Assembly: GCF_900109605.1 (NCBI RefSeq)
Contig: NZ_FOAM01000004.1
Location: forward strand, 1-64,000
From: Xaviernesmea oryzae
Lineage (GTDB): Bacteria > Pseudomonadota > Alphaproteobacteria > Rhizobiales > Rhizobiaceae
Reading direction: 5' to 3'
DNA length: 64,000 nucleotides
Below are positions 45,058 through 54,686 of the stretch, in pieces. Below the pieces are notes generated by a model that had not been told where the DNA came from, searched no databases, and was given only the letters and a program-made list of their open reading frames with translations. Position numbers and translations under genes: made by a program. How positions within the stretch are numbered: the stretch's first letter is position 1; the number at the start of each line of letters is the position of its first letter.

Positions 45058-46524
45058 TCAGTCTAACATGTCCGCGAAGAGACTGTTAGGGCCGGCGCCG
45101 GTGATTCGTACCCTGACAATGTCACCGATTTCCGCGCCCTTTGCATCAACATTCACCGATTGAAGCCAGGGCGAACGGCCGATCAACTGGCCGGGCATGC
45201 GCCCCGGCTTTTCCAGAAGCAGGTCGATCGTGCGGCCGATGCAGCCCTGCGCGAAGGCCTGCTGCTGCTGGAGAAGCAGCGCCTGCAGTCGTTCCAGCCG
45301 CTCTGCCTTCACCGCCTCGTCCACCTGGTCGGGCAGGTCGGCGCCTGGCGTGCCGGGGCGGGTCGAATATTTGAAGGAGAAGGCCTGGGCGTAGCCGACC
45401 GCGGTCACCAGATCGAGCGTCGCCTGGAAATCCTCTTCCGTTTCGCCAGGAAAGCCGACGATGAAATCGCCGGACAGAGCGAGATCGGCCCGTACGGAGC
45501 GAATACGCGCGACGAGCGCGACATAATCGGCCGCCTTATGGCGCCGATTCATCGCCTTCAAAATCCGGTCGGAGCCGGACTGGATCGGCAGATGCAGATA
45601 GGGCATCAGCGCCGGCAGGTCGCGATGGGCCGAGATCAGGCTGTCATCCATGTCGCGGGGATGGCTGGTGGTATAGCGAAGACGGGCGATGCCCGGCACC
45701 TCCGCCAGCCGGCGCAGGAGATCGCCGAGGCCCAGCTCCACGCCCGATTCGTCCAGGCCATGCCAGGCATTGACGTTCTGTCCAAGCAGCGTCAGCTCGC
45801 GCACCCCGGCCGCCGCCAGCCGCTCAGCCTCACTGACGATGCGCGCGAGCGGGCGAGACACTTCCGATCCGCGCGTATAGGGCACGACGCAGAAGGTGCA
45901 GAACTTGTCGCAGCCTTCCTGCACCGTGAGAAAGGCGGTGACGCCGCGCGCGCGGGTGACCGCCGGCCTCGGCGCCGGCAGATGGTCGAACTTGTCCTCA
46001 AGCGCATAGTCGGTCTGCAGCACCCTTTCGCCCTGCTTCACGCGGGCGAGAGCCTCGGGCAGGCGATGATAGGTCTGCGGGCCGATGACGAGGTCGACGG
46101 CGGGCGCGCGGCGCAGGATCTCGCCACCCTCGGCCTGGGCGACGCAGCCAGCCACGCCGATCGTCATCACCTTGCCCTCGGCTGCCTTCTTCTTCTTCAG
46201 GTCGCGCAACCGCCCGAGCGCGGAATAGACCTTCTCCGCCGCCTTTTCGCGAATATGACAGGTGTTAAGCAGGACGAGATCGGCCTCGGCCTCGCTGTCG
46301 ACGGGCTCGTAGCCATCGCGCGCCAGCGCATCCTGCATGCGCTCGCTGTCATAGACGTTCATCTGGCAGCCATAGGTCTTGAGAAAGACCTTGCGCGGCG
46401 CCGGCGCGTCAAGACGTGACGATGCGAGCGGCTCGGACCCCGAAAGCAGGGCGCTCTCCGCAGACTGAACGGAGGCCGGTTCGTCGGCCAGGAAAATGGT
46501 GGTCTCGGTCATGAGCGGGCTCAT
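45058..46524 (-). CDS. miaB: tRNA-2-methylthio-N6-dimethylallyladenosine synthase
   Basis: A 488-residue radical SAM methylthiotransferase that completes ms2i6A37. The N-terminal UPF0004 domain has [15 protein letters not shown] and [14 protein letters not shown] (first iron-sulfur cluster Cys residues) and CVAQAEG. The radical SAM loop is [16 protein letters not shown] (C-x3-C-x2-C). A TRAM domain ends the protein. The ATG at 46524 or the one four codons later may be used. It lies upstream of phoH on the same strand. Confidence 0.97.
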   Translation of the reverse strand: MSPLMTETTIFLADEPASVQSAESALLSGSEPLASSRLDAPAPRKVFLKTYGCQMNVYDSERMQDALARDGYEPVDSEAEADLVLLNTCHIREKAAEKVYSALGRLRDLKKKKAAEGKVMTIGVAGCVAQAEGGEILRRAPAVDLVIGPQTYHRLPEALARVKQGERVLQTDYALEDKFDHLPAPRPAVTRARGVTAFLTVQEGCDKFCTFCVVPYTRGSEVSRPLARIVSEAERLAAAGVRELTLLGQNVNAWHGLDESGVELGLGDLLRRLAEVPGIARLRYTTSHPRDMDDSLISAHRDLPALMPYLHLPIQSGSDRILKAMNRRHKAADYVALVARIRSVRADLALSGDFIVGFPGETEEDFQATLDLVTAVGYAQAFSFKYSTRPGTPGADLPDQVDEAVKAERLERLQALLLQQQQAFAQGCIGRTIDLLLEKPGRMPGQLIGRSPWLQSVNVDAKGAEIGDIVRVRITGAGPNSLFADMLD

Positions 46525-46593
46525 AGCGCAAAAATGCCGGGAAATGAAGGCAGGGACGCAAGAGCTTTGCTTGCAGGGCCAGCGCCGGCCACC

Positions 46594-47382
46594 CTATCTG
46601 CCGCGCAGGCGCGCCGTCAGCATGGCGCGGATGGCGCCTTCCACCATGCGGCTCGTGGTCTTGCGGTTGCTCGTGGCGTCATAGGCGATGGCCGGCGCGA
46701 TATCGACCTCGACATCGATCGCCCCTTCCTTCAGCACGCCGAGCAGATGCGGCAGAAGCGCGACGTCTCCGGGCCAAGCAGCGACCGGCCGGTGATAGCG
46801 GCCCATGGGCATGCCATGCAGCCGGGTATAGGCGATGGAGACCGGCTGGATATGCACCACGCCAGTGGGCGATTGCGGAAGCGCGGCGGTCGCAGCACCG
46901 AAGAGTGCGCTCTTGACCTCCAGCAGCCGGTTGCCATCCGAGGTCGTGCCTTCGGGAAAGAGTACGACGATCTCGCCCGCCGCCATGCGCTGGCCGATCT
47001 CGCTTGCCTGGTCGCCGGCGCGCCGCTTTTCCTCGCGGGCAACGAAAATCGAGCTTTGCAACCGTGCAAGCAGGCCGAATACCGGCCAATCCCGCACCTC
47101 CGCCTTGGCGACAAAGACCACATCGGCCAGACTACCGAGAACAAGGATGTCCTTCCAGCTGACATGATTGGAAACGAGAAGCAGCGGGCGGCGGGCCTCG
47201 ATCATGCCATGGGCATGAACGCGCAGGCCGAGAAGCCGGCAGGCCAGCCGATGCCAAAGCCGCGGCAGGCGGCGGCGCGCCGGCCAATCCCGCCAGAGAA
47301 AGACCAGCTGCGCCGGCAGGAGCAGCGCCGTGACCAAGACGAGCAAAAGGACGACGATTGCGATACGCAGCCGATTGATCAC
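46594..47382 (-). CDS. plsC: 1-acyl-sn-glycerol-3-phosphate acyltransferase (PlsC-like)
   Basis: A 262-residue membrane-bound acyltransferase. The N-terminal TM helix (IAIVVLLLVLVTALLLPAQ) is followed by motif I, SNHVSWKDIL (H-x4-D), and motif III, LFPEGTTSDGN. Motif IV is seen around VSIAYTR. It makes phosphatidic acid or, in rhizobia, may act in ornithine-lipid synthesis (OlsA type); these are hard to separate by eye. I prefer GTG at 47382 (GAGG 7-8 bases upstream) over the frame start at 47469. In other rhizobia a fur/mur gene usually lies just upstream; here it is missing. Confidence 0.88.
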   Translation of the reverse strand: MINRLRIAIVVLLLVLVTALLLPAQLVFLWRDWPARRRLPRLWHRLACRLLGLRVHAHGMIEARRPLLLVSNHVSWKDILVLGSLADVVFVAKAEVRDWPVFGLLARLQSSIFVAREEKRRAGDQASEIGQRMAAGEIVVLFPEGTTSDGNRLLEVKSALFGAATAALPQSPTGVVHIQPVSIAYTRLHGMPMGRYHRPVAAWPGDVALLPHLLGVLKEGAIDVEVDIAPAIAYDATSNRKTTSRMVEGAIRAMLTARLRGR

Positions 47383-47494
47383 GCTATCGCCTCGCCTCAG
47401 AGCCCGCCCAGTCCAGGTAAAAAGAGGCCTGCGACCGAAGGTTTCGCGACAGCACGACGAGCACGTCACCTGATCCCGCTTCCGCTGTCATGTT

Positions 47495-47992
47495 CTAGAA
47501 ATCCAGCCGCATGACCAGAGCGCCCGTCCGCGTGCCATCGGCGCCCTTGTAATAGGCCTTGCGGGTCGCAACCGTCTGGAAATTGAGCCGGCGATAGAGC
47601 CCGACGGCGGGATGATTGGTCTCGTCGACCTCCAGAAACATGCTTTCCGCCCCACGACGCTTGGCTTCGCTCAAGGCTGCCAGCATCAGCCGCCAGCCAA
47701 GCCCGAGCCGCGCGAAGCGGGAATCGACGGCAATGGTCAGGATCTCGCCTTCCCCACCAGCCACCCGCGCCAGGACGAAACCGCCCAGCGCGGCACGCCC
47801 GAGCAATGGATTGGTCTGGCGGGCGATGAAGCCGAAAACCGTGTCCTGCCGCATCAGCGCGTGGATCTCGTCCTCGCTCCAGGGATGTGCAAAGCGCCCT
47901 TGATGGCACGAGGCCACATCGGCAAGCTCCGAAGCCGTCAGGCGCAGAATGTCGAAGTCAGGCCGGCGCAGCCACTGATCGATCAGGGTCAT
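47495..47992 (-). CDS. rimI: Ribosomal-protein-alanine N-acetyltransferase
   Basis: A 165-residue GNAT enzyme, RimI type, which acetylates the N-terminus of ribosomal protein S18. The signatures are the HQGRFAHPWSEDEI region, the acetyl-CoA loop VDSRFARLGLGWRLM (a variant of Q/R-x-x-G-x-G/A) and LEVDETNHPAVGLYRRLNF. The ATG overlaps the tsaB stop by 4 bases. The tsaB-rimI pairing is widespread in bacteria. Confidence 0.93.
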   Translation of the reverse strand: MTLIDQWLRRPDFDILRLTASELADVASCHQGRFAHPWSEDEIHALMRQDTVFGFIARQTNPLLGRAALGGFVLARVAGGEGEILTIAVDSRFARLGLGWRLMLAALSEAKRRGAESMFLEVDETNHPAVGLYRRLNFQTVATRKAYYKGADGTRTGALVMRLDF

Positions 47993-48714
47993 GGCGTCTG
48001 CCCCTCGCCATCTCCCGTCTCGCCGCCCTGTGCCCGGCTGTCCTGGGCTCGGGCAACGGCAAAGCCTTCCTGCGGCTTGGCATCGGGGCCCCGCAGATAG
48101 AGCGGACGGGCGGGTGCCTCCTGGGGATCGGCAAGCGCGCCAAGCTGGACGAGTGCGGCGATATCCACCGGATCGGGCGTTATCCTGCCGCTGACGGCAT
48201 CGGGCAGGCCGGCCAGAAGCGCGGCGCCGGACCCAATAATTGCACCTCGGTAGCCGGCAAAATGTTCACGCGCCTTCGGCAGCGGCCATAGCTCCGGCCG
48301 GCTTGATGGCGTGCCGTCGGCAGCAAAGCTCTGGCAGAACAGGTCCTCGCGCCGGCCGTCTATCACAGCCAGCACCTCCTGCGAACCGGAGTTGGCCCGA
48401 GCGGAAAAAGCGAGCGTTGACAGGGTGGAAATGCCGACCACCGGCCGGTCGAGCGCCAGGCCAAAGCCGCGCGCGGCGGCCACGCCGACGCGAATGCCGG
48501 TGAAGGAACCGGGTCCGACGGCGACGGCGATGCGATCGACCGCATCGAGCTCACGTCCGGCACTGTCCAGCGCCATGTCGATGAAGCCGAGGAGATGCTC
48601 GGCATGGCCCTTGCCGATCTCTTCGCCTGCAACCGCAAGCAAGCGGCCGGCCGTGGCGTCAAAAAGCGCGGCGCGGCACGCCGCGCCCGCCGTATCCAAA
48701 GCAAGAACGATCAT
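47989..48714 (-). CDS. tsaB: tRNA threonylcarbamoyladenosine biosynthesis protein TsaB
   Basis: A 241-residue ASKHA-fold protein, partner of TsaD and TsaE in making t6A37. It starts MIVLALDTAGAACRAALFD and has the family hallmark GPGSFTGIRVGVAAARG. The Lys/Glu residues in AGEEIGKGHAEHLLG are typical. The C-terminal domain is shorter and more variable. It is the first gene of tsaB-rimI. Confidence 0.94.
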   Translation of the reverse strand: MIVLALDTAGAACRAALFDATAGRLLAVAGEEIGKGHAEHLLGFIDMALDSAGRELDAVDRIAVAVGPGSFTGIRVGVAAARGFGLALDRPVVGISTLSTLAFSARANSGSQEVLAVIDGRREDLFCQSFAADGTPSSRPELWPLPKAREHFAGYRGAIIGSGAALLAGLPDAVSGRITPDPVDIAALVQLGALADPQEAPARPLYLRGPDAKPQEGFAVARAQDSRAQGGETGDGEGQTP

Positions 48715-48812
48715 GGGAGTCTATTGCCCCGCCGAAGCCGGTTTTGGCAATGGCTGTTTTCGCTCTTCCTTGCGCATGACCCGCCGCGGACGGAGGGAAA
48801 GCCTGTGCGCGA

Positions 48813-49376
48813 TCAGACGGCCTCGACGGCCTGCACTTCGGGAATGAAATGATGCAGCAGATTCTGCACGCCATGCTTCAAAGTCGCGGTCGAGGAGGGG
48901 CAACCGGAGCAGGCACCCTTCATATTGAGGAACACCGTGCCATCCCGGAAGCCCTTGAAGGTGATGTCGCCACCATCCTGCGCAACAGCCGGACGCACCC
49001 GGGTTTCCAGAAGCTCCTTGATCGTGGCGACGATGGTCTCGTCGCCGCTATCGAAGAACTCGCCTTCCGCATCCGTCGCCTCGGCGCGCGGGCCGGCCAT
49101 AACCGGCTGGCCGGACATGAAATGCTCCATGATCGAACCGAGAATCGCCGGCTTCAGATGCTGCCAATCCTGGCCATCCTTGGTCACGGTGATGAAGTCA
49201 TAGCCGAAATAGACGCCGGTAATGCCCGGCACACGGAAGAGACGGGCAGCCAGCGGCGAACCGGCATTGGCCTCGTCCTCGTCGCGAAACTCGGCCGTGC
49301 CGGTTTCCATGACGACCCGGCCAGGCAAAAACTTCAGCGTCGCGGGATTGGGGGTGGATTCGGTCTGGATGAACAT
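48813..49376 (-). CDS. NifU-like iron-sulfur scaffold protein (NfuA type)
   Basis: A 187-residue protein. The Nfu N-terminal domain (MFIQTESTPNPATLKFLPG; ITVTKDGQDWQHLKP) and the C-terminal NifU domain carry the cluster Cys pair in MKGACSGCPSSTATLK. It transfers [4Fe-4S] clusters to target proteins such as MiaB, which is encoded nearby. Its length fits the alphaproteobacterial Nfu form with no A-type domain. Confidence 0.95.
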   Translation of the reverse strand: MFIQTESTPNPATLKFLPGRVVMETGTAEFRDEDEANAGSPLAARLFRVPGITGVYFGYDFITVTKDGQDWQHLKPAILGSIMEHFMSGQPVMAGPRAEATDAEGEFFDSGDETIVATIKELLETRVRPAVAQDGGDITFKGFRDGTVFLNMKGACSGCPSSTATLKHGVQNLLHHFIPEVQAVEAV

Positions 49377-49570
49377 CGCTGGATCGTGCTCCGGTCGCGG
49401 ACGTGAGAAGAGGCTCCAAGGCCCCGCCGCGGGTTTAGAAAATTTCTAAACTGGATATACGCCTCTCGGCCCATGGCTTCAAGATGGCTTTTGCAGTCAA
49501 GTTTTCTCTTATGCGGCAGGGCGGCGTCAAGCCTGTTGAAGGTCTTCGCCGATGAGATTAGCATGGCGGC

Positions 49571-49798
49571 ATGGTCACCGTTTTGCGCGCGCATGGCATG
49601 CGGTTCGTCATCTATACGGCAGATCACGAACCACCGCACGTTCATGTCTTTGGGCAGGGCGAAGCGCGGATCGATCTCGTGAAGCTGACCGTTATGACGC
49701 AGGGTGCGCTGTCGGATCGCGATGTGCGCCGGGCGGTTGACATCATCGAAGACAATAGGGACCTGTTTCTCTCTGTCTGGAGACACTATCATGGCTAA
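49571..49798 (+). CDS. DUF4160 protein, first gene of a small accessory pair
   Basis: A 75-residue protein with RAHGMRFVIYTADHEPPHVHVFG, the DUF4160 hallmark (EPPHVHV), and a short C-terminal helix (RRAVDIIEDNRDLFLSVW). It overlaps the following DUF2442 gene by 8 bases. Such pairs are widespread on mobile and accessory DNA and have been suggested to be toxin-antitoxin-like, but a mechanism is not established to my knowledge. It interrupts the core order between nfuA and the universal stress gene. Confidence 0.85.
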   Translation: MVTVLRAHGMRFVIYTADHEPPHVHVFGQGEARIDLVKLTVMTQGALSDRDVRRAVDIIEDNRDLFLSVWRHYHG

Positions 49799-50162
49799 TG
49801 TCAGCGACATAGAGCTCGATGCGGCCAAGTCCCGCTGGCTCCGCGAGCGGGCAGAACGCCCTATTCCCGTGTCGGTTCGTTTCGATCCGATCTCTGAACG
49901 CATCCTCGTGGATTTCTCCAATGGCGCGGCGTTCCTGTTTCCGGCGCGCGCCGTGGAGTTTTTGCAGGATGCCACGCCAGAGCAACTGGCCGAGGTTGAA
50001 TTGCTCGGTGAAACGGGCCTGCATTGGGAAAGCCTCGATGTAGATTACAGCATCGAGGGGCTGATGAATGGGATCTTCGGCTCGCGCGCTTTCATGCAGC
50101 AGCGAAACAAGACTGAACCAAACACTAACGAGCCTGCACAAAGCCGCACAAGGGCGCGCTAA
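49791..50162 (+). CDS. DUF2442 protein, second gene of the pair
   Basis: A 123-residue protein. The ATG at 49791 overlaps the end of the DUF4160 gene. The DUF2442 core is FDPISERILVDFSNGAAFLF followed by FPARAVEFLQDATPEQLAEV and WESLDVDYSIEGLMNGIFG. The C-terminal 25 residues (QQRNKTEPNTNEPAQSR) are disordered. It presumably works with DUF4160 at the same target; what that is remains unknown. Confidence 0.85.
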   Translation: MANVSDIELDAAKSRWLRERAERPIPVSVRFDPISERILVDFSNGAAFLFPARAVEFLQDATPEQLAEVELLGETGLHWESLDVDYSIEGLMNGIFGSRAFMQQRNKTEPNTNEPAQSRTRAR

Positions 50163-50186
50163 CAGATCAGCGCCCCTTCTCTGACG

Positions 50187-50678
50187 TCACGTCAGCGCGT
50201 CGATCTCGGCATCGGTCAGCGCATCGGGAATGACGGTGACCGGGATCGGGAAAGCGGCGGCTTTGCCGGCGATGGAGGCGACCAGCGGGCCCGGGCCGTC
50301 CTTGGCCGAGCCGGCGGCCAGCACGAGAATGGCGATATCGCGGTCCTCGTCGATGAGCTTGTTGATCTGCTCGGTGGCAAGGCCCTCGCGGATCACCATT
50401 TCCGGCTCGATGCCGATGGTCTCGCGCACGCTCTGGGCGATCTTGGCAAGCGTTGCCTCGGCCTCGGCGCGGGCTTCGGCCCGCATGATGCCTTCCACCC
50501 CAAGCCATTGCTGGAAATCGCCATCTGGGATGACGTAAAGCAGCACCAGTGCGCCGCCGGAATGCTTGGCGCGCCGTCCGGCATAATGAACCGCCCGGCT
50601 GCATTCGGGCGTCTCGTCGATGACCGCCAGGAATTTCCGGCGGTGGCCTTCGGTGCTGGAGAGTCGTGTCGAAACCAT
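50187..50678 (-). CDS. Universal stress protein (UspA family)
   Basis: A 163-residue protein with one Usp domain: RKFLAVIDETPECSRAVHYA, LVLLYVIPDGDFQQ, VIREGLATEQINKLIDED and ILVLAAGSAKDGPGPLVASI (variant of the ATP-binding G-x2-G-x9-G-S/T). The loop is altered, so ATP binding is uncertain. The start is ATG at 50678; codons upstream in the same frame belong to the trpS intergenic region. The role in stress survival is inferred from family. Confidence 0.88.
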   Translation of the reverse strand: MVSTRLSSTEGHRRKFLAVIDETPECSRAVHYAGRRAKHSGGALVLLYVIPDGDFQQWLGVEGIMRAEARAEAEATLAKIAQSVRETIGIEPEMVIREGLATEQINKLIDEDRDIAILVLAAGSAKDGPGPLVASIAGKAAAFPIPVTVIPDALTDAEIDALT

Positions 50679-50793
50679 GGCTGGACTGTGGCAAAGCCGG
50701 CGGCAGCCCGCAAGGGCTGATTTCCGCCGGTTCACCGATTCTGCAGCGCCGCTCGGAGGCCTGGAGCCGGCAACGGCCGGCCGCAGGAACCCA

Positions 50794-51858
50794 TCAACGC
50801 AGGAAGCCGACGACCTCGCGCACCATCGCCATGGTCTGCGCGGCGCGCGCGCGCGCCCGCTCGCCACCATCCTTGAGAATGGCGTCGATATGGCTGGTGT
50901 CCTGCATCAGCCGGCGCATCTCCTCGGTTACGGGCGAAAGCACGGAGACGGCGAGATCGACCAAAGCCGGCTTGAACACCGAGAACTGCTGCCCGCCAAA
51001 TTCGGCAAGGACATCGGCCTTGGTCCTGTCAGCCAGCGCCGCGAAGATGCCGACGAGATTGTCGGCTTCCGGCCGGCCGGCAAGGCCTGCCAGTTCGCTC
51101 GGCAAGCCATCCGGATCGGTCTTGGCCTTGCGGATCTTCTTCGAGATGGTTTCGGCATCGTCAAGCAGATTGACGCGGGAGAGGTCCGACGGATCGGACT
51201 TCGACATTTTCTTGGTGCCGTCCCGCAGCGACATGACGCGCGGCGCAGGCCCATCAATCAACGGCTCGACCATGGGGAAAAGCGCGTGGACGGGCTCATC
51301 GCCAACGGTAATATCGACGCCGTGGCCGGAGGCGCGGATCTTATCGGCGAAGTCCAGATTGAACTTCATCGCGATATCGCGGGCAAGCTCCAGATGCTGC
51401 TTCTGGTCATCGCCGACGGGGACATGGGTGCCGCGATAAACGAGGATATCGGCGGCCATCAGGCTGGGATAGGCATAGAGCCCGAGGGAGGCCTGCTCGC
51501 GATCCTTGCCGGCCTTGTCCTTGAACTGCGTCATGCGGTTCATCCAGCCGATGCGCGCCACGCAATTGAAAATCCAGGCAAGCTCAGCATGCTCCGGCAC
51601 GGTCGATTGATTGAAGACGATATGCTTCTTTGCATCGATCCCGGCGGCGATGAAGGCCGCGGCGATCGAGCGTGTCTGGCCGATCAGGTCGTCATGAACG
51701 AGTTGCGCCGTGATCGCATGCATATCGACCACGCAATACATGCAGTCATTGTTGTCCTGCAGCGCCACGAACTTGCGGATCGCGCCGAGATAATTGCCGA
51801 GATGCAGATTGCCGGTCGGCTGGACGCCGGAAAAGACGCGCGGCTGGAACTGGGACAT
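50794..51858 (-). CDS. trpS: Tryptophanyl-tRNA synthetase
   Basis: A 354-residue class I synthetase. HIGH-type motif: [22 protein letters not shown] loop: [15 protein letters not shown]. Also [19 protein letters not shown] and [15 protein letters not shown] are family-specific. The ATG at 51858 ([11 protein letters not shown]) is correct; the open frame upstream is not conserved. In rhizobia trpS usually sits next to murJ; here a CopG/ParE module lies between. Confidence 0.97.
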   Translation of the reverse strand: MSQFQPRVFSGVQPTGNLHLGNYLGAIRKFVALQDNNDCMYCVVDMHAITAQLVHDDLIGQTRSIAAAFIAAGIDAKKHIVFNQSTVPEHAELAWIFNCVARIGWMNRMTQFKDKAGKDREQASLGLYAYPSLMAADILVYRGTHVPVGDDQKQHLELARDIAMKFNLDFADKIRASGHGVDITVGDEPVHALFPMVEPLIDGPAPRVMSLRDGTKKMSKSDPSDLSRVNLLDDAETISKKIRKAKTDPDGLPSELAGLAGRPEADNLVGIFAALADRTKADVLAEFGGQQFSVFKPALVDLAVSVLSPVTEEMRRLMQDTSHIDAILKDGGERARARAAQTMAMVREVVGFLR

Positions 51859-52151
51859 GATGAAGACCTCGATCGGCTGTTGAGGCTGGCCAGGCTCCAT
51901 GGCGCCAGACGCTTCCTCGCATTCTTGTTGTTGTGCCCTTGTCGCCCTTGCTTCCAGCCGCAAGGCCTTGCGGCGTAGCGATCTCGGCATGCGGCAGCGA
52001 CGCCGGCTCCAGCGCGGCTTGTGACAAGCGCCTACTCGCTGGCGCTTATGCAACAGGGCCGTGGGGTGGATCAAGCAGAGATTGGGCCGCGCGATTCGCC
52101 TTGCGGGATGAAAGCAGATAGAGTGCCGTGACGGATATTGAGAACGCAGCC

Positions 52152-52433
52152 ATGTCACCACAGAGATCCATTACGATTACCCTGAGCGACGAACTCGACA
52201 TGTTCCTTGATGAGGAGGTCAGACGTGGGGTCTCGAGAAGTCGAACAGAATATCTGCAGGACCTGCTGCAAGAGCGTTATCTTGGGAGTCTCGGCGAGAC
52301 CGAACGAAAAGAGCTAAAGCGGGCAATCCGTCAAGGGCTTGACGATGCGGAAGCTGGTCGCCTCATTCCTCTCGATGAGGCTTTTGCGCGATTGAAAGCC
52401 CATCTTTCGCTGCCGTCGAGCAAGCAACAGTGA
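52152..52433 (+). CDS. CopG/ParD-type ribbon-helix-helix antitoxin
   Basis: A 93-residue protein (ATG 52152; a GTG at 52128 would add eight residues). The RHH is clear: [22 protein letters not shown] in outline and [14 protein letters not shown]. The C-terminal segment ([19 protein letters not shown]) is the ParE-binding tail pattern. It overlaps the toxin by 4 bases. It represses its own operon by analogy with ParD/CopG pairs. Confidence 0.87.
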   Translation: MSPQRSITITLSDELDMFLDEEVRRGVSRSRTEYLQDLLQERYLGSLGETERKELKRAIRQGLDDAEAGRLIPLDEAFARLKAHLSLPSSKQQ

Positions 52434-52720
52434 AAGTTGCATTGTCCGAGCAGGCTTGGGGAGATCTCCTCGAGATCGGGCAGCATATTGCCGCACACAA
52501 TTCTAGCCGTGCATCGAGCTTCATTGATGAACTCTACGAGGCCTGTCTTGGGCTAGCGAGCTTGCCCTATGCTTTTCCAGTACATCCTGACTATACAGAG
52601 GAAGGCATTCGCCGACGTATTTTCAGGCGATACGTTATTTTCTATCGCGTCCAAGCTGAGAAAATCGAAATCCTTCATATCCTACATGGCGCACGGGATC
52701 ATAAAGAGCATCTGACCTAG
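52430..52720 (+). CDS. ParE/RelE-type toxin
   Basis: A 96-residue protein with a GTG start overlapping the antitoxin stop (GTGA). The RelE/ParE fold shows as ALSEQAWGDLLEIGQHI, SLPYAFPVHP, RRIFRRYVIFYRVQ and EILHILHGARD, the last being the classic ParE C-terminus. ParE members poison DNA gyrase. This pair lies between trpS and murJ and is an accessory insertion. Confidence 0.88.
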   Translation: MKVALSEQAWGDLLEIGQHIAAHNSSRASSFIDELYEACLGLASLPYAFPVHPDYTEEGIRRRIFRRYVIFYRVQAEKIEILHILHGARDHKEHLT

Positions 52721-52760
52721 TCCCATTCATGGTGAGAGCGGCATAATATGCTCAATATGA

Positions 52761-54341
52761 TTAGGAGACTTGCCCAGCAGACGCCTTCCGCTTCACATTC
52801 CGCTTGATCATGCCGAGATCGGCGCCGCCGATCAGGAAGGCGAGCGCGAAATAGACCAGCATCGACAGAGCGATCAATCCGCCCAGCGCGGCGAGTTGGT
52901 GAAGAAGCTTCGAGCCCGGCTGCAGCCAGGGCTGGAGGGCGCTGGAGGCATAGACGAGCACAAGGCACATCAGGCCGGTGGCGATGCAAAGGCGGATGGT
53001 GCGGGAAAACAGCGCCTTGTCCCAGTCCCAATGGCCGCGTCGTACCAGCGTGATGAACAGCATGATGGTCGTCAGCCAGCCGGAAACGGTCTCGGCCGTG
53101 GCGATGCCGCGCTCAGCGAGAAGCGGGAAGAGCGAGACGGCGAGAGCGCAATTGACGACAACCGAAAGGCCGGTAATGCGCATGGGTGTGCGCGTGTCTT
53201 CACGCGCGAAGAAGCCCGGCGTGAGCGCCTTGATCATGACGAAGGCCGGCAGGCCGAGCCCGTAGATCGCCAGCACAGAGGCGACCATCGCGGTCGTTGA
53301 AGGCGAGAAGGCACCGCGCTCGTAGAGCACGCGCACGATCTCATCCGAAATCACCCAGAGCGCGCCGGCAGCAGGCAGCGTGAGGAAGAGCACGAATTCA
53401 AGCGAGCGGTTCTGCAGATTGCCGGCTTCCTTGAGATGGCCGCCACGCAAGGCGCGCGACAGTTCCGGCAGGAGCACGACGCCGACGGCAATGCCGACGA
53501 CGCCGAGCGGCAGCTGATAGACCCGGTCCGAATATTGCAAGACAGCGATGGCGCCATCCTTGGTGGAAGCGATCATCTGGCCGATGATCTGGTTGATCTG
53601 GGTAATGCCGCCGGTCACCGCCGCCGGCAGCGCCAACACCAAAAGCCGTTTGACGTTAGGCGTCATGCGCGGCCGCTTGAAGGAGAGCCGCATACCGGCA
53701 TGGCGCACGCCGGCATAGAGCACCGCCATCTGCAAAAGCCCCGCCACCAGCACGCCCCAAGCCAGACACCAGGCCGTCATCAGCGGATCGGCGCCGGTCC
53801 AGAGCCCGTAACCCAGCGCGCCGATCAGCGCGACATTGAGGAAAACCGGCGCGACGGCCGCGGCAAAATAATGCTGCAGCGAGTTCAGCATGCCCGAGAG
53901 CATGGCGGTGAGCGACATGCACATGAGATAGGGAAACATCACGGCGGCGAGCTTGACCGTGACGTCGAACTTCTCACCGTCGCCGACAAAGCCCGGCGCG
54001 ATCACCCAAGCCACGAGCAGCGGCATGGCCAGCTCCATGACGATGGTGATCAACAGGAGCACGGTGAAGAGGACGCCGAAGACCTCCTCGGAAAAGCGCT
54101 TGGCGCCCGCAACGCCATTGGCCTCGATCTCTTTGGCGAAGAGCGGCACGAAGGCGGCGTTGAAGGCGCCCTCGGCAAACAGCCGGCGGAAGAGATTGGG
54201 GAAGCGGAAAGCGGCATAGAAGGCGTCCGCCATCGGGCCGGTGCCGAGCGCGGCGGCCATCATGGTTTCGCGGGTAAAGCCCAGGAGGCGGCTGCCCAGC
54301 GTGGCGCCGCCGACGGTGGCGAATTTCTTCACAAGGCTCAT
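52761..54341 (-). CDS. murJ: Lipid II flippase MurJ (MviN)
   Basis: A 526-residue inner-membrane MOP-superfamily flippase with about 14 TM helices. Conserved MurJ phrases are SRLLGFTRETMMAAALG, DAFYAAFRFPNLFRRLFAEG in outline, and GAFNAAFVPLF. Also seen are YSDRVYQLPLGVVGIAVG and FFAREDTRTPM. The ATG at 54341 (MSLVKKFATVGG) is standard. It lies downstream of glnD on the same strand, as is usual. Confidence 0.97.
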   Translation of the reverse strand: MSLVKKFATVGGATLGSRLLGFTRETMMAAALGTGPMADAFYAAFRFPNLFRRLFAEGAFNAAFVPLFAKEIEANGVAGAKRFSEEVFGVLFTVLLLITIVMELAMPLLVAWVIAPGFVGDGEKFDVTVKLAAVMFPYLMCMSLTAMLSGMLNSLQHYFAAAVAPVFLNVALIGALGYGLWTGADPLMTAWCLAWGVLVAGLLQMAVLYAGVRHAGMRLSFKRPRMTPNVKRLLVLALPAAVTGGITQINQIIGQMIASTKDGAIAVLQYSDRVYQLPLGVVGIAVGVVLLPELSRALRGGHLKEAGNLQNRSLEFVLFLTLPAAGALWVISDEIVRVLYERGAFSPSTTAMVASVLAIYGLGLPAFVMIKALTPGFFAREDTRTPMRITGLSVVVNCALAVSLFPLLAERGIATAETVSGWLTTIMLFITLVRRGHWDWDKALFSRTIRLCIATGLMCLVLVYASSALQPWLQPGSKLLHQLAALGGLIALSMLVYFALAFLIGGADLGMIKRNVKRKASAGQVS

Positions 54342-54686
54342 GTGGGAAGCAGGCTCACTGTTACGCGTGCCGCTGCGGCAAGCGGCACAGCCCGGGAGGA
54401 CGAAGGCGAGGCTTGGCAGCGCGCCACGACCCGGCCGAGCTGCAGGACGCGCACCATGCAAACCTCTTAGAGCATCGATCCGAAAAGGGGAATCCGGATT
54501 TCGAACCGGCGATATCAAAAGGCGCGGCGGCCATCACAGATCGACCGTCGCCTATTCATACATTCTAAATTTCGGCGATCCTAAGGACATAGGTCAAGCC
54601 GAGGGTCGGTCAGCCTCTCGACAGTGCCGCCACGCCGACCCTCGCCTTCCGCCAAATCTCGCTAGCGGAAAACCGATGGCGGCCCA
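54342..54686. other. Intergenic region between glnD and murJ with repeats
   Basis: This 345 bp region contains a rhizobial palindrome copy at 54469-54505 and a 10 bp inverted repeat, CGAGGGTCGG (54600-54609) with CCGACCCTCG (54635-54644). The latter could form a hairpin after glnD but lacks a T tract. No gene is seen. Confidence 0.6.
54469..54505. repeat. Rhizobial palindromic repeat copy
   Basis: AGAGCATCGATCCGAAAAG followed by GGGAATCCGGATTTCG matches the common rhizobial palindrome (GATGCTC...CGGAAAAGTGG...CCGGTTTTCG). It is a diverged sister of the copy at 31660-31695. Confidence 0.6.

Noticed and set aside
54600-54644. Intrinsic terminator after glnD
   Set aside because: There is a 10 bp stem but a 25-base loop and no T tract, so it is listed only as an inverted repeat.
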